Assembly (NCBI GenBank): GCA_963731285.1
Contig: CAVSUR010000001.1
Location: forward strand, 682,001 to 746,000
Origin: CAVSUR01 sp963731285
GTDB lineage: Bacteria; Actinomycetota; Actinomycetes; Streptosporangiales; Streptosporangiaceae
Reading direction: 5' to 3'
Length of the DNA: 64,000 nt
The position numbers were made by a program, and so were the translations under genes. Positions within the stretch are counted from its first letter, which is position 1. Every line of letters begins with the position of its first letter. Under the pieces are notes generated by a model. That model searched no databases and was not told the DNA's origin. It saw only the letters and a program-made list of their open reading frames with translations. Shown here piece by piece: positions 36,393 to 44,939 of this stretch.

Positions 36393-36720
36393 CTCCTCGC
36401 CGCCCCCGATGGCCACCGCGGTGTGCGAGCCCTTGTGCGGATCGATCCCGATCATCACTGCCGCCATGCCCAGCCCCTCCCAGGACGCAAGGTCTTACCG
36501 TGGCGGGCATGCCTTATTCCAGAACCTGACGGGCGTTCGCACCTCTTTTGAGCCACGCCACGGCGAGGAACCGATGAGCTGGCACGTCGTTAATAAGCCA
36601 GGCTGCACCCAGCCGGCAGGCGGTTCGAGAGACAGCCCATCAGACCTCTTGACACTACGGCCGCAACCGCAGCTCCTGCACCGATCCTGCAATAAGGCGG
36701 ATCAGCGAGCGCCCTAGATA
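36393..36720 (-). mobile_element. second IS110-family fragment (5' coding end plus non-coding end)
   Basis: The minus strand 36466-36393 encodes MAAVMIGIDPHKGSHTAVAI and GGGEEP, the start of an IS110 transposase, cut at the junction with IS3 OrfA. Upstream (36467-36720) is a non-coding segment similar to 22171-22455, with shared blocks listed there. It retains the DPHKGSHTAVAIGGGEEP region that copy 1 has lost, so it is a separate, differently decayed copy. Confidence 0.72.
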
Positions 36721-36949
36721 GGGCGCGGAAACCCACATCCCGCAATAAACAGCTGGTTCGAGCCGATCAGGGCTGGAGTGCGCGCCCGCCGGACCTGATA
36801 GCCGCTCACGCGGTGTGGAAGCGGCCAACCTCGCCGGAGTGCGCAGTCGGCCGTCAGCCGATCAGGATGCTCATCAGCCGCCGCTGGCCGCTTATGCTCA
36901 CTGCCGGTCTTGCCGGCGGGAGTTGCAGCCGGTGAGGCGGTGGACCCGG

Positions 36950-37930
36950 TTACGGCGCGATCACCGACACGGTGCCGTCACGCTGGTTCGCCGCGTAGAC
37001 GATGCCCGTCGCCGGGTTGGCCGCCACCGCGACCGGGAAGTTCCCCACCGGCACGGTAGTGACCAGCTGCTCGGTCTGCCCGTTGTCCACCGTGACCGTG
37101 TTGTCGTAGGGATTGGCGACGTAGATCAAGTCGGTTCGCGGGTCCACTGCCACACCGTTCGCGCCGGTACCGGCCGACATGCCGCCGACATCCTTGCCGG
37201 TCTTCCCGCTGATCACATACACCAGCTGGTTGAGGATGGAAACGTAGCCAAGGTCGGTCTGCGGATCCACCGCCACATCGGTGGTCTCGAAGTCCCCCAG
37301 CTGGGTGCGCACCAGGACCTTGTTGGTGTACCCGCTGATCATCGCGACCGAATCCTGGTCGCCCTCGCTGACGAAGATGCGCCGGGTCCGTGGGTCTGCG
37401 GCCTCACCCGTGATGGTAAAGGGATCCTTGATCACGGCGATGACCTTGTTGGTGCTCCCGCTGATCACTCTGGTGCCCTCGTAGATGGTGTCGGTCCGCG
37501 GATTGACCGCGATCGGGCCGCAGCACGTGCCGATCGCCGCGATGACCTTGCCGGTGCGCTCGCTGATAACCGCAGTCTGGTTGCCGCTGCCATACCCGGC
37601 GACGTAGACCCGGCCGGTGGCCGGGTCTGCCGCGACCCCGGTCGGCTGGTGAAACCCGGAGAGGGTGGCCGTCACCTTGTTCGTGGTCCCGCTGATCACC
37701 GACACGGTGCCGCTGGAGGAGTTCGTGACATAGACCTTGCCGGTACGGGGGTCCATGGCGACGCGCGCAGGGTTCGTGCCAACCGGGATGGTGGCGGTGA
37801 CATGTGGCCCCGACGCCGCCGACCCGCTGGCCGCCTGGGATGCCAGCGCCGCTGGGGCCAGCCCGGAGGTGGCCGCAAGGCCGGCGATAATCGCAGGGAT
37901 CGGGATGATAAGACGATGCCTGCGTTTCAT
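36950..37930 (-). CDS. secreted YncE/YVTN-type beta-propeller protein
   Basis: A 326-aa protein. The signal peptide is residues 1-31 (LIIPIPAIIAGLAATSGLAP). The mature part consists of about seven blades, each containing a variant of VAVDPRTxxIYVAN followed by TVSVISGxTNKV, for example VYVTNSSSGTVSVISGTTNK and IYVANPYDNTVTVDNG. Such repeats form surface-layer or YncE-like propellers. No catalytic motif is seen; binding or surface roles are likely. The start at 37930 is chosen by the signal peptide (MKRRHR). Same repeat class as the 829-aa protein at 42.1 kb but without the cysteines. Confidence 0.85.
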   Translation of the reverse strand: MKRRHRLIIPIPAIIAGLAATSGLAPAALASQAASGSAASGPHVTATIPVGTNPARVAMDPRTGKVYVTNSSSGTVSVISGTTNKVTATLSGFHQPTGVAADPATGRVYVAGYGSGNQTAVISERTGKVIAAIGTCCGPIAVNPRTDTIYEGTRVISGSTNKVIAVIKDPFTITGEAADPRTRRIFVSEGDQDSVAMISGYTNKVLVRTQLGDFETTDVAVDPQTDLGYVSILNQLVYVISGKTGKDVGGMSAGTGANGVAVDPRTDLIYVANPYDNTVTVDNGQTEQLVTTVPVGNFPVAVAANPATGIVYAANQRDGTVSVIAP

Positions 37931-38379
37931 GGTGCCCGCTTCTTCGCTGGCCGCGCCAGCTCCGTTTCCAGGGCCCGCGCTGCGATGAGTCTTCGCATGC
38001 AAGACTCCCATGAGCCGCCAATGGTTGACGCAGTCCCGCCTGCAGTCGGCGCCGGGTCGTTCATCGTGGTATCCATGCGCGGGGTGGGCGCGATCGCCCT
38101 GTTCCTGTCCACCGTCACCGACTCCGCCCTTAGCGCGGCGCCACGCTGGTCACCAGCGAGGTCCTCGTCACGCTGAACGCCGCCGCGGTCATCGATCCCT
38201 ACCTGTCCACCCGCTACTGGCTCGCCTGGATCGACTTCTGGCCGCGGCCTCGCAGGCCCATCACCTGGCTGGTGCCTGCACGGTCGCGGATCACTGCGTG
38301 CCTAGGCGAACTCGGCGGCGCACGATGATCAGGCGTGCGCTTCTGGTCGGGCAGCGAGGGACTGACCGTGGCCAGAAAC
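37931..38379. other. gap with a possible coding fragment
   Basis: The plus strand from about 38070 reads MRGVGAIALFLSTVTDSALS and, one base over from about 38140 to 38328, TLVTSEVLVTLNAAAVIDPY, LSTRYWLAWIDFWPRPRRPI. This looks protein-like but is not recognised and has no clear start. The rest of the 450 bp shows nothing I can support. It abuts attachment-like repeat B. Confidence 0.3.
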
Positions 38380-38610
38380 TGAGACAAAACTCGATATCAA
38401 GACAGTCTCGGCGCGCCCGCCTAATGTGCTATTGCTGGTCAGCGTGGCGGAGGATAGGAGATTCGAACTCCTGAGGGGTTGCCCCCAACACGCTTTCCAA
38501 CACTGCTGACCAGCGTTCACCGAGGTCCGCCACCGTCCGTGACCTGCTCTGATATGACGGCGGTGGCCGCTGGTGAACGGTGCTGGACGCCGGTGAATGA
38601 GACAGGAAAT
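38380..38610. repeat. attachment-site-like repeat, copy B, with tRNA-Ser 3' fragment (38445-38500)
   Basis: On the minus strand 38500-38445 reads TTGGAAAGCG, a variable arm TGTTGGGGGCAACCCC, the T-arm GAGTTCGAATCTCC and the acceptor end ATCCTCCGCCA: tRNA-Ser(GGA) from the anticodon loop to CCA, without its 5' half. The right flank has GCGTTCACC (38513), GCTGGTGAACGG (38569) and GGTGAATGAGACAGGAAATG. The left flank has GTGGCCAGAAACTGAGACAA. The core is identical to copy D and differs by one base from copy C. Confidence 0.85.
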
Positions 38611-40454
38611 GAGACACGACCGGCCAGTGCTGCTCGCTCCGCGGAGGGCATCCCCGGAGTGTCCGGTGATTGTCGAGGCGATCTCCTGGGCGCAACCTGG
38701 CGCCGGTCCCGGCGAACTGGAACGGGCACCCGTCGAGCCCGCGCAAGTTCCTGTTGACTGAACAGCCCGTGGTGTTTTCGCAGTCCAGTGGACATGTTGG
38801 CTGATTGGCGCCTGGGATCCGTGGTCATGGCTGGGCACGGGGCAGCCGCGGGATCAGGTGACGTTGATCGTCCCGGCTGCGGGGTCATCGGAGGCGACCG
38901 GCTCGGGGCGATCCCGTCGTCTGAGGTCAGCCTCCAGGTAGCACGACGTGACGCGGTGCGCCCGGAGGAGGCGCGCAGTGGACGGCATGGATGGCAGGAG
39001 GCTTGCCGGTGCCCGGGCCGTTCTGCCTGACCACCGGAGCGGGCCGCCTGGCCGCCGCAGAACCTGGCGACGAAGCCGCCGTTGACGGACAGCATGTCGT
39101 TGTAGGAGCGTGCGCCGAGCGTGAACATTCCCGCGATCACCACGACGACGGCGATAGCTGCCAGTGCCGGCCGGCCTGCTCGCTGGCCGGGCACCCGCGT
39201 TACCAGCCAGGCGCCCAGCAGCGATATGGCACCGAGCGCGGGAAGGTAGAAGCGGACCGACTGCAGGGTTCCGCCGAACGGATTCGCGGTCCAGGTATAG
39301 GCGGCGTAGAACCCCCACACCGCCAGCCAGCTCGCGAAGAGGGCAACCGCGACGAGCAGGTCACGCCGGGCCTGCGCCCGCTGCCCCTCGGCGGCCGATG
39401 CGCGCCGGGGCCAGGCCCATGCGCCGATGATACAGGCCAGCGCCAGCAGGCCGAGGACGAGGAACGGCATCGCGTTCATCAGGTGCGCTGGCATGTAACG
39501 CAGGTTGGCTCCGATGGCCGACAGCGCGAAGGTGATCTCGCTAGGCCGGTATCCAGACTTTAGCGGCCCGCCGTAGACGAGGCTGTTGAAGACCGCCACT
39601 CCCGCACCGAAGACGACGACCGAGCCGGCCCACCACCACAGGGCCCTGCGCGGCAATCCGCCGCCGCCCCTCCGCCAGGCGATCAGGACCGCGATGACCG
39701 CGCAGGCCAGGACGACGACGTTGGTGTACCGCGAGAACACTGCGGCGTCGAGGGCGATGAACGCGACCAGGCCCACCCAGGTGCGGCGTCGTGCCGGGGC
39801 TTCGGTGGCCAGCATCGCCCACAGCAGCGAGCCGGTGCCCGCGGCGATCAGCGATGCTTCGACGAAGGTGGGCATGTACTCCCGCCAGGCGAACAGCAGC
39901 GCCGCTCCCGACGAGCAGTACAGGCCGACCGCCGCCGCGCCGCCGAAGCGGCCCAGCCACCGCCGCGCCCCGATGAACAGGCCCGCGCAGCCCAGCGCGC
40001 CGTAGAACAACTGCGCCCACCGGATGATCCCCAGCGCCTGAAACACGGCGGCAAGGAACGGGAACCCCGGATCCTTCTCGGAAATCCAGCGGCCATCAGC
40101 CAGCCGGACCCACTGCGCGATTCCCCCGCCCGGGCCGAACGGGCCGTTCAAACCTCCCATGCTTCCCGCCTGCGCGGCCACAGCGTGGTACTGAGCCGCG
40201 GACAGGGTCAGCGAGTACCCGTCGGCGATACCGACGATCGATCCCCGGTAGGCCTGATCATCCGGTTCGACCAACTGTGGCGCCCTCTTGAGCACCAGGA
40301 CGCAGAGCACGGCGAAGGCGACGACCGCAAGCGCCACCTCCAGCCACAGCACCGACCGCCTGGTGCCGGACCGGTCGTCACCGGCTGGCCCCTTAGTGGC
40401 CTGTTCGCCGTCGGCCTGGGCCACGGCATCGTCGGGCGCGGCGCTCGTGGTCAC
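38517..40454 (-). CDS. GT-C-like polytopic membrane protein (glycosyltransferase-type)
   Basis: The open frame is 645 aa. Residues 30-460 hold about ten membrane helices (SVLWLEVALAVVAFAVLCVL, ALLFAWREYMPTF, WWAGSVVVFGAGVAVFNSLV) and a first periplasmic loop with acidic residues (EPDDQAYRGSIVGIADG) and EKDPGFPFLAAVFQALG, as in PMT/GT39-like lipid-sugar transferases. The last 170 residues are Arg/Pro/Ser-rich and run through the flank of attachment repeat B, so they are probably not native. A frame one base over ends at 38854 with a more protein-like tail. It is the only large gene between repeats B and C. Donor and acceptor are unknown. Confidence 0.6.
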   Translation of the reverse strand: MTTSAAPDDAVAQADGEQATKGPAGDDRSGTRRSVLWLEVALAVVAFAVLCVLVLKRAPQLVEPDDQAYRGSIVGIADGYSLTLSAAQYHAVAAQAGSMGGLNGPFGPGGGIAQWVRLADGRWISEKDPGFPFLAAVFQALGIIRWAQLFYGALGCAGLFIGARRWLGRFGGAAAVGLYCSSGAALLFAWREYMPTFVEASLIAAGTGSLLWAMLATEAPARRRTWVGLVAFIALDAAVFSRYTNVVVLACAVIAVLIAWRRGGGGLPRRALWWWAGSVVVFGAGVAVFNSLVYGGPLKSGYRPSEITFALSAIGANLRYMPAHLMNAMPFLVLGLLALACIIGAWAWPRRASAAEGQRAQARRDLLVAVALFASWLAVWGFYAAYTWTANPFGGTLQSVRFYLPALGAISLLGAWLVTRVPGQRAGRPALAAIAVVVVIAGMFTLGARSYNDMLSVNGGFVARFCGGQAARSGGQAERPGHRQASCHPCRPLRASSGRTASRRATWRLTSDDGIAPSRSPPMTPQPGRSTSPDPAAAPCPAMTTDPRRQSANMSTGLRKHHGLFSQQELARARRVPVPVRRDRRQVAPRRSPRQSPDTPGMPSAERAALAGRVSFPVSFTGVQHRSPAATAVISEQVTDGGGPR

Positions 40455-40647
40455 CCGGCTAAGCTAGCCCTCCCCGCTTAGCAGAACTCGTGGACTCGAT
40501 GTGAGTTTTCTGAGTAAACGCAAGCAGTCGCCGAGAACCACCCTCGTCTCCCCAGGTCACAGGCGCGACGGATGTGAGTACCGCAGGCAAAGGGGTTCAC
40601 TGGCGGCGACGGCGCCGTCGATCCGGGACGGACGGCCATGAACTGAC

Positions 40648-41030
40648 ATCCGCACGATTCGGCGGCGTGCGCTTCTCCGTTCACGACCGTTCACCGGCGC
40701 CGTGACCAGGTGAAACTCGGAGCGTTGAACCTGCACCCAGGCCTCGTGCGGCAGCTTCCGGGCCACGCAACTGAGACTAAGAAATGAGACTGAGCGACCT
40801 CGAGCTTGTCCGCTCTGCAGTGTCCGAGATCGCATCGCCGCAGGTCAGCGTGGCGGAGGATAGGAGATTCGAACTCTTGAGGGGTTGCCCCCAACACGCT
40901 TTCCAACAATGCTGGCTAGCGTTCACCGACATTCGCCATGGGCCGCCACCTGCCACGATGAGTCCCGGGCGGCCGCTGGTGAACGGCCCCGTACGGAGAT
41001 GAATGAGCCCAGAACTGAGCCCGGCGGACG
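40648..41030. repeat. attachment-site-like repeat, copy C, with tRNA-Ser 3' fragment (40851-40906)
   Basis: The same 56-bp tRNA-Ser(GGA) 3' piece as copy B with one substitution (40877). The left flank matches copy A over GCACGATTCGGCGGCGTGC and TTCTCCGTTCA, then has GTTCACC at 40688 and two TGAGAC-type repeats (40770-40790). The right flank has GCGTTCACC (40919), GCTGGTGAACGG (40977) and GATGAATGAGCCCAGAACTG. GTTCACC and its mirror occur in copies B, C and D at similar distances, as expected for integrase arm sites. Confidence 0.82.
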
Positions 41031-41056
41031 GAACAAGAGCGGCCGCCGGGCCCGGC

Positions 41057-41371
41057 TCATCGCGGGACGGGTTCGATGCGTTCGAGTTGCCGGAGTTCTT
41101 CCTTGTCGTGGGATGCCCGGTACAGGTCAAGCGCGAGCTGGCCGTTGAGCCAGAACTGCGGGGTGGTGCCCAGGGCTCTGGCCAGCCGCAGGGCCGTCGA
41201 GGGGCTGATGCCGCGCCGCCCGTTGACGATCTCGTTCAGGCGCACATAGGAAACCCCGATCCGGTCCGCCAGTTCTGCCTGGGTCATCCCCAGCGGCCTG
41301 ATGAACTCCTCCAGCAGCATCTCGCCGGGCGGTGTGGGCGCCCGGTCAGACGGGATCCTCACCTGTGCCAT
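41057..41371 (-). CDS. higA: HigA-family antitoxin (XRE helix-turn-helix)
   Basis: A 104-aa protein with the HigA signature PTPPGEMLLEEFIRPLGMTQ, AELADRIGVSYVRLNEIVNG, RRGISPSTALRLARALG and TPQFWLNGQLALDL. The helix-turn-helix covers about 28-65. It should neutralise the HigB toxin encoded just upstream and repress the shared promoter. The start (GTG or ATG near 41371) lies 15 bp after the toxin stop. The module is directly inside attachment-like repeat C, as expected for island stabilisation. Confidence 0.9.
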   Translation of the reverse strand: MAQVRIPSDRAPTPPGEMLLEEFIRPLGMTQAELADRIGVSYVRLNEIVNGRRGISPSTALRLARALGTTPQFWLNGQLALDLYRASHDKEELRQLERIEPVPR

Positions 41372-41386
41372 CCTCCGTCACCTCCG

Positions 41387-41680
41387 TTAGTGATAGTCCG
41401 CGATCTCGACATCCTCGGCGCCCGATTCAGTCCACCGGAAGCACACCCGCCACTGATCGTTGATCCGGATCGAATGCTGTCCCCGCCGCTCGCCTTTGAG
41501 CTTTTCCAGGTGGTTGCTCGGCGGCGCCCGCAGGTCGCCCAAGGCCGCCGCCTGGTTGAGCTGGTCCAGCTTTCTCCTCGCCGCTCGCACCAGGTCTGAC
41601 GGGCAGGCCTTCCTGGCCTGCTTGGTGTCACGCCCGTCGAAGAGGTCTTCGGCGCCCTGGTCCCGGAACGATACGATCAC
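41387..41680 (-). CDS. higB: HigB-family toxin (RelE-like mRNA interferase)
   Basis: A 97-aa RelE/HigB protein: FRDQGAEDLFDGRDTKQARK, VRAARRKLDQLNQAAALGDL, RAPPSNHLEKLKGERRGQHS and IRINDQWRVCFRW followed by VEIADYH. Family members cut mRNA on the ribosome; the conserved basic and aromatic residues (Arg in IRINDQWRVCF, terminal DYH) are present. The toxin precedes the antitoxin, the usual order for higBA. The start is GTG 41680, about 8 bp after a TATACT -10, so the message may be leaderless. Confidence 0.9.
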   Translation of the reverse strand: MIVSFRDQGAEDLFDGRDTKQARKACPSDLVRAARRKLDQLNQAAALGDLRAPPSNHLEKLKGERRGQHSIRINDQWRVCFRWTESGAEDVEIADYH

Positions 41681-41688
41681 GCAGGCTG

Positions 41689-41717
41689 AGTATAACGGAT
41701 AACGTTACCCATAGTAA
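41689..41717 (-). promoter_or_regulatory. higBA promoter with TAACGTTA palindrome
   Basis: On the minus strand TATACT (41694-41689) is a good -10, with TTACTA (41717-41712) 17 bp upstream as a weak -35. The 8-bp palindrome TAACGTTA (41700-41707) lies between them, where HigA binding would repress. The region is AT-rich compared with its surroundings. Confidence 0.55.
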
Positions 41718-42092
41718 ATAGGAACTCCAGCAGGCGTTCAGCTACTGGCGGGCTTCCGGATCCGGGAGGACGTTATCCCGGCTACTGGGCGCAGCCCGTG
41801 ACTGGACGGGTAATTACCGAATGTGAGCGGCGTGGGCTAAGCGTGCGATCCAACGCCGAGCCTAACGCCGAATATGCCCTGCTGATTGGTGGTGATTTCG
41901 CCCCCGGCTGGGCAGCGCAGATCTGCCAGTTCGGTTCTCGCACCGGACTGGCCCCGTCCTTGGCTGGCCAGCTGCTTCAACGGGTGATGCCAACTCGAGG
42001 GTCACTGCCACGATCACTCACCGGCAGCCGGGGATTCATCGTCCCTTCTCGTGGTAGCCGGGTTGTTCAGTCTGGCCCGGGCCCACCGTCGG
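41718..42092. other. intergenic, no supported gene
   Basis: About 375 bp between the higBA promoter and the end of the Cys-repeat propeller. One plus-strand frame of 104 codons (from 41798) has mixed composition but no recognisable motif or ribosome site. Confidence 0.4.
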
Positions 42093-44582
42093 TCAGCGCC
42101 GGGTGGCTTTGAAGATCGACATGGTTCCGGGTAGGTAGCCGTTGGCCACGTAGACGGTGTGGGTGTGATCGTTGACCGCGATCCCGAAGGGGCCGGAGCC
42201 GACTGCCTGTTCGCGGGTGGCTTTGCGGCAGCCGCTGGTGGCTGTGGCGTTGCATCGTGATCCGTCCAGGATGGTCACGGCGGCGCTTTCGAAGTCGGTG
42301 ACGTAGAAGGTGCCGTTGTGGGCGTCCGCCGTGATCAGCAGGGGCGCCCGGCCGGTGGGCAGGGTGGGGAAATGCCGCTGGCAGCCGGTGGTGCGGGTAC
42401 CGTTGCAAGTCGCGGCGTTGATCACGGAGACTGTTCCGGGCGAGTCACCGTTGGCGTTGTTGGCCACGTAGACGGTGTGGGTGCGGTCGTTGACCGCCAC
42501 GCCGAAGGGGCCCATCCCGACCGTGGCGGTTGCGGCGAGGTGCCCGCAGCCGGAATGGTTGGTGCCGTTGCAGGTGGCGCCGTTGATCACCGACATCGTG
42601 TCGCCGTTAAAGCCCAGCCCGGCGTTGGGGCCGTAGACGGTATCGGTTGCTGCGCTGACTGCCAGCACGGATGTGCCCTGCCCGACTTTGACCGCGGCGG
42701 GCGCCTGGCCGCAGCCGGAGGTGTTGGAGGCGTTGCAGGTGGCGGTGTTGACGACCGCGACCCGGTTGGCCTTGTTGCCGTAGGACACATACATGGTCTG
42801 GGTGGCAGGGTTGACGGCCGGCGCGTTCGGGAAAGCGCCGATCTTGATTACCGGCGGGTGATCGGCGCAGCCGGAGGTGTGTTCGGCATTGCAGGTGGCC
42901 GTGTTGATCACCGCGACGGTGCCGGCGACCGGGTCGGAGGCGTATAGCGTGTGCGTGGCATGATCGACCGCGCCGACGTTGGCCTGCGGGTCTGGCACCG
43001 GGATCTCCGCCACCGGCGCGCAGCCGCTGAGGTGCCGGGCGTGGCAGGCGGCGCTGTTGATCACGTCGATCTGCGGCAGGCTGAGGTTGCCGGCGTAGAT
43101 GGTGCCGGTGGATGGGTCGGCCGACAGCAGGAACTCGTGTTCAGGCACGGCCGGCGCCTCGACGCGGCAGCCAGCAGTGCGGGCGGCGTTGCAGCGGCGG
43201 ACGCTGGTCACCGACAAGATGTTTCTCCCGCCGAGGTTCACCACGTAGGCGGTGCCGGTTCGCTGCAGCAGGGCGAACGCGTTCGGGCCCGGATTGTATC
43301 TGCGGCCGTGGTCGGGCGCGGCGGCCGGCTGGTTCGGCGGCCGCCTGCGGCAGCCGGATGTCACCGTCCGATTGCAGGTCCGGGTGTTGATCGCAGACAG
43401 CGTGTTATCGCCCTGGTTGACAGCGAACACGGTGTGCAGCGCTCGGTCGACCGCGACAAAGGCGGTCCCGATGCCGGTGGGCACGGCCGGTGGCGTGCGG
43501 CCGCAGCCAGCCGTGATGTGGCCGTTGCACCGGGCCCCGTTGATGACCGACACCGACCCGCCGTTGAACTCGTTGACGTAGTTGGCGGCATAGATGGTGT
43601 CGCTGGCCTGGTCCACGGCGACCGTGAACGGGCTGGCGCCCACCGTGACCGAGGCCGGGGTCCGGCCGCAGCCACGGCCGGCGTGCCCGTTGCACGCGGC
43701 CCCGTTGATCACCGAGACGGTATCGCCATTGCCCGACAATCCAGCGTTCGCCGTGTAGATGGTGTCGGTGGCGACGTCCACATCCACCCAGCCCGGGCCG
43801 GCCTTGACCCTCACGTTCCGGGCCGGCCGCCCGCATCCGCGGGTCGTGCGGGCGTTGCAAGCGGCGGCGTTGATCACCGAGACGCGGCCGGCGCCGAGGT
43901 CCGCCACATACAGCGTCCGCGTCGCCGGGTTGACAACCGCAGCGACCGGGAACTTCCCAACCTTGATCGTAGCCACCGGCCGGGCGCAGCCGCGGGTCAC
44001 CCGGGCGTTGCACCGGGCCCCGTTCAGCACCGAGACCGTGTTGTCGTTGCCGTTGGCCACATAGACCGTGTCGGTCCGCTCATCGACGGCGGCCGCCAGC
44101 GGGCCGCTGCCGACCCTGGCCCTGGCCACCACCCGGCAGCTCGCCCTGACTTTAACGTTGCACGTGGCAGTGTTGATCACATCCACCACGTGACCCGGCG
44201 GACCAGAGGCGCAAAAGTCGGCCCGGCACTGGATCGGCACATAGACGGTGCCGGTCCGCGGATTGGCCACCGGAGCGCCCGGGCTGCCATCGAGCACCAC
44301 CGACCCGCCCGCGCGCCCGGCCGCCGCGCTGCTCAGCTCCGGCATCGCCTGCCCGGCGCGGCCCAACCCGGTCCGCCCAAGGCGCAACGCCCCAAACCGC
44401 GTGGCCGCCGCGCGGGACACGACAGGCCGCGGCACCCCAGACCCAACCGCCGCGCCCGCGCTCACCGGCGCTGCGGCCGCCAGCCCGGCCACCACCACAG
44501 CCAGCCCGAGCGGCCAGCTAAGCCACCACCGGGCTCCAGATCGCCGAACCGCAGATTTCCGCACCGGAATCCTCCACCTCAA
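42093..44582 (-). CDS. large secreted beta-propeller with 13 cysteine-pair repeats
   Basis: An 829-aa protein. The N-terminal signal is basic residues 1-25 followed by LGLAVVVAGLAAAAPVSAGA. From about residue 95 to the end, blades of about 50-55 residues repeat: a YVTN-like DxxTxTVYVAN strand, TVSVINGATCN, five residues, GC, then a valine-rich strand ending in VG. I count 13 C-(N/H)-x(6)-C pairs with constant spacing, for example CNARVTRGC, CNASNTSGC and CNATATSGC. Each pair can close a small disulfide loop at a blade edge. The protein may form two propellers. No enzyme motif is visible; an extracellular binding or wall-associated role is inferred. Intact despite broken neighbours. Confidence 0.82.
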   Translation of the reverse strand: MRWRIPVRKSAVRRSGARWWLSWPLGLAVVVAGLAAAAPVSAGAAVGSGVPRPVVSRAAATRFGALRLGRTGLGRAGQAMPELSSAAAGRAGGSVVLDGSPGAPVANPRTGTVYVPIQCRADFCASGPPGHVVDVINTATCNVKVRASCRVVARARVGSGPLAAAVDERTDTVYVANGNDNTVSVLNGARCNARVTRGCARPVATIKVGKFPVAAVVNPATRTLYVADLGAGRVSVINAAACNARTTRGCGRPARNVRVKAGPGWVDVDVATDTIYTANAGLSGNGDTVSVINGAACNGHAGRGCGRTPASVTVGASPFTVAVDQASDTIYAANYVNEFNGGSVSVINGARCNGHITAGCGRTPPAVPTGIGTAFVAVDRALHTVFAVNQGDNTLSAINTRTCNRTVTSGCRRRPPNQPAAAPDHGRRYNPGPNAFALLQRTGTAYVVNLGGRNILSVTSVRRCNAARTAGCRVEAPAVPEHEFLLSADPSTGTIYAGNLSLPQIDVINSAACHARHLSGCAPVAEIPVPDPQANVGAVDHATHTLYASDPVAGTVAVINTATCNAEHTSGCADHPPVIKIGAFPNAPAVNPATQTMYVSYGNKANRVAVVNTATCNASNTSGCGQAPAAVKVGQGTSVLAVSAATDTVYGPNAGLGFNGDTMSVINGATCNGTNHSGCGHLAATATVGMGPFGVAVNDRTHTVYVANNANGDSPGTVSVINAATCNGTRTTGCQRHFPTLPTGRAPLLITADAHNGTFYVTDFESAAVTILDGSRCNATATSGCRKATREQAVGSGPFGIAVNDHTHTVYVANGYLPGTMSIFKATRR

Positions 44583-44939
44583 CCTGGACTAATTTGCGTG
44601 CACTTTACTCCCGCTAGAACCGGATCTTGAACCTCTTTCACGGTAGTGGGTGAGCAGTCACCAGCGAGGCCGACGATGCCCGTCCGGTGATGCAGGACCA
44701 GATCGACCAGATCTGCATGCTGCAGCTGTTATGCACTGCCAGCCCACTGGCCCCACCTATCGGCGGCCATGTGCGCGGCTTCCCATTCCTGGGCTGATCA
44801 CGCTTCGTAAGGGCGGTACCGGCAGTGAGGACCTCGAGCGCCGACTCGGCGCTTGGTCTGCCGTCCAGTCCAGGTCGCTGTCGCAGGGCAGGGCCTTCAT
44901 GGCCGCCGGGCCGGCGGAGACGGCTGTTTGAATGGGCAC
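44583..44939. other. intergenic, no supported gene
   Basis: About 357 bp between divergent genes. It must hold the promoters for the Cys-repeat propeller (minus) and the SRPBCC gene (plus), but no clear -35/-10 pair or palindrome could be assigned. Confidence 0.4.

Noticed and set aside
38445..38500. A functional tRNA-Ser gene at 38.4, 40.9 or 56.4 kb
   Set aside because: Only the half from the anticodon loop to CCA is present in each; the acceptor 5' strand, D-arm and 5' anticodon stem are missing, so these are fragments.
42951..44630. 559-codon plus-strand frame opposite the Cys-repeat propeller
   Set aside because: Its apparent repeats are the antisense image of the 13-fold repeat on the minus strand; no start signal or motif.
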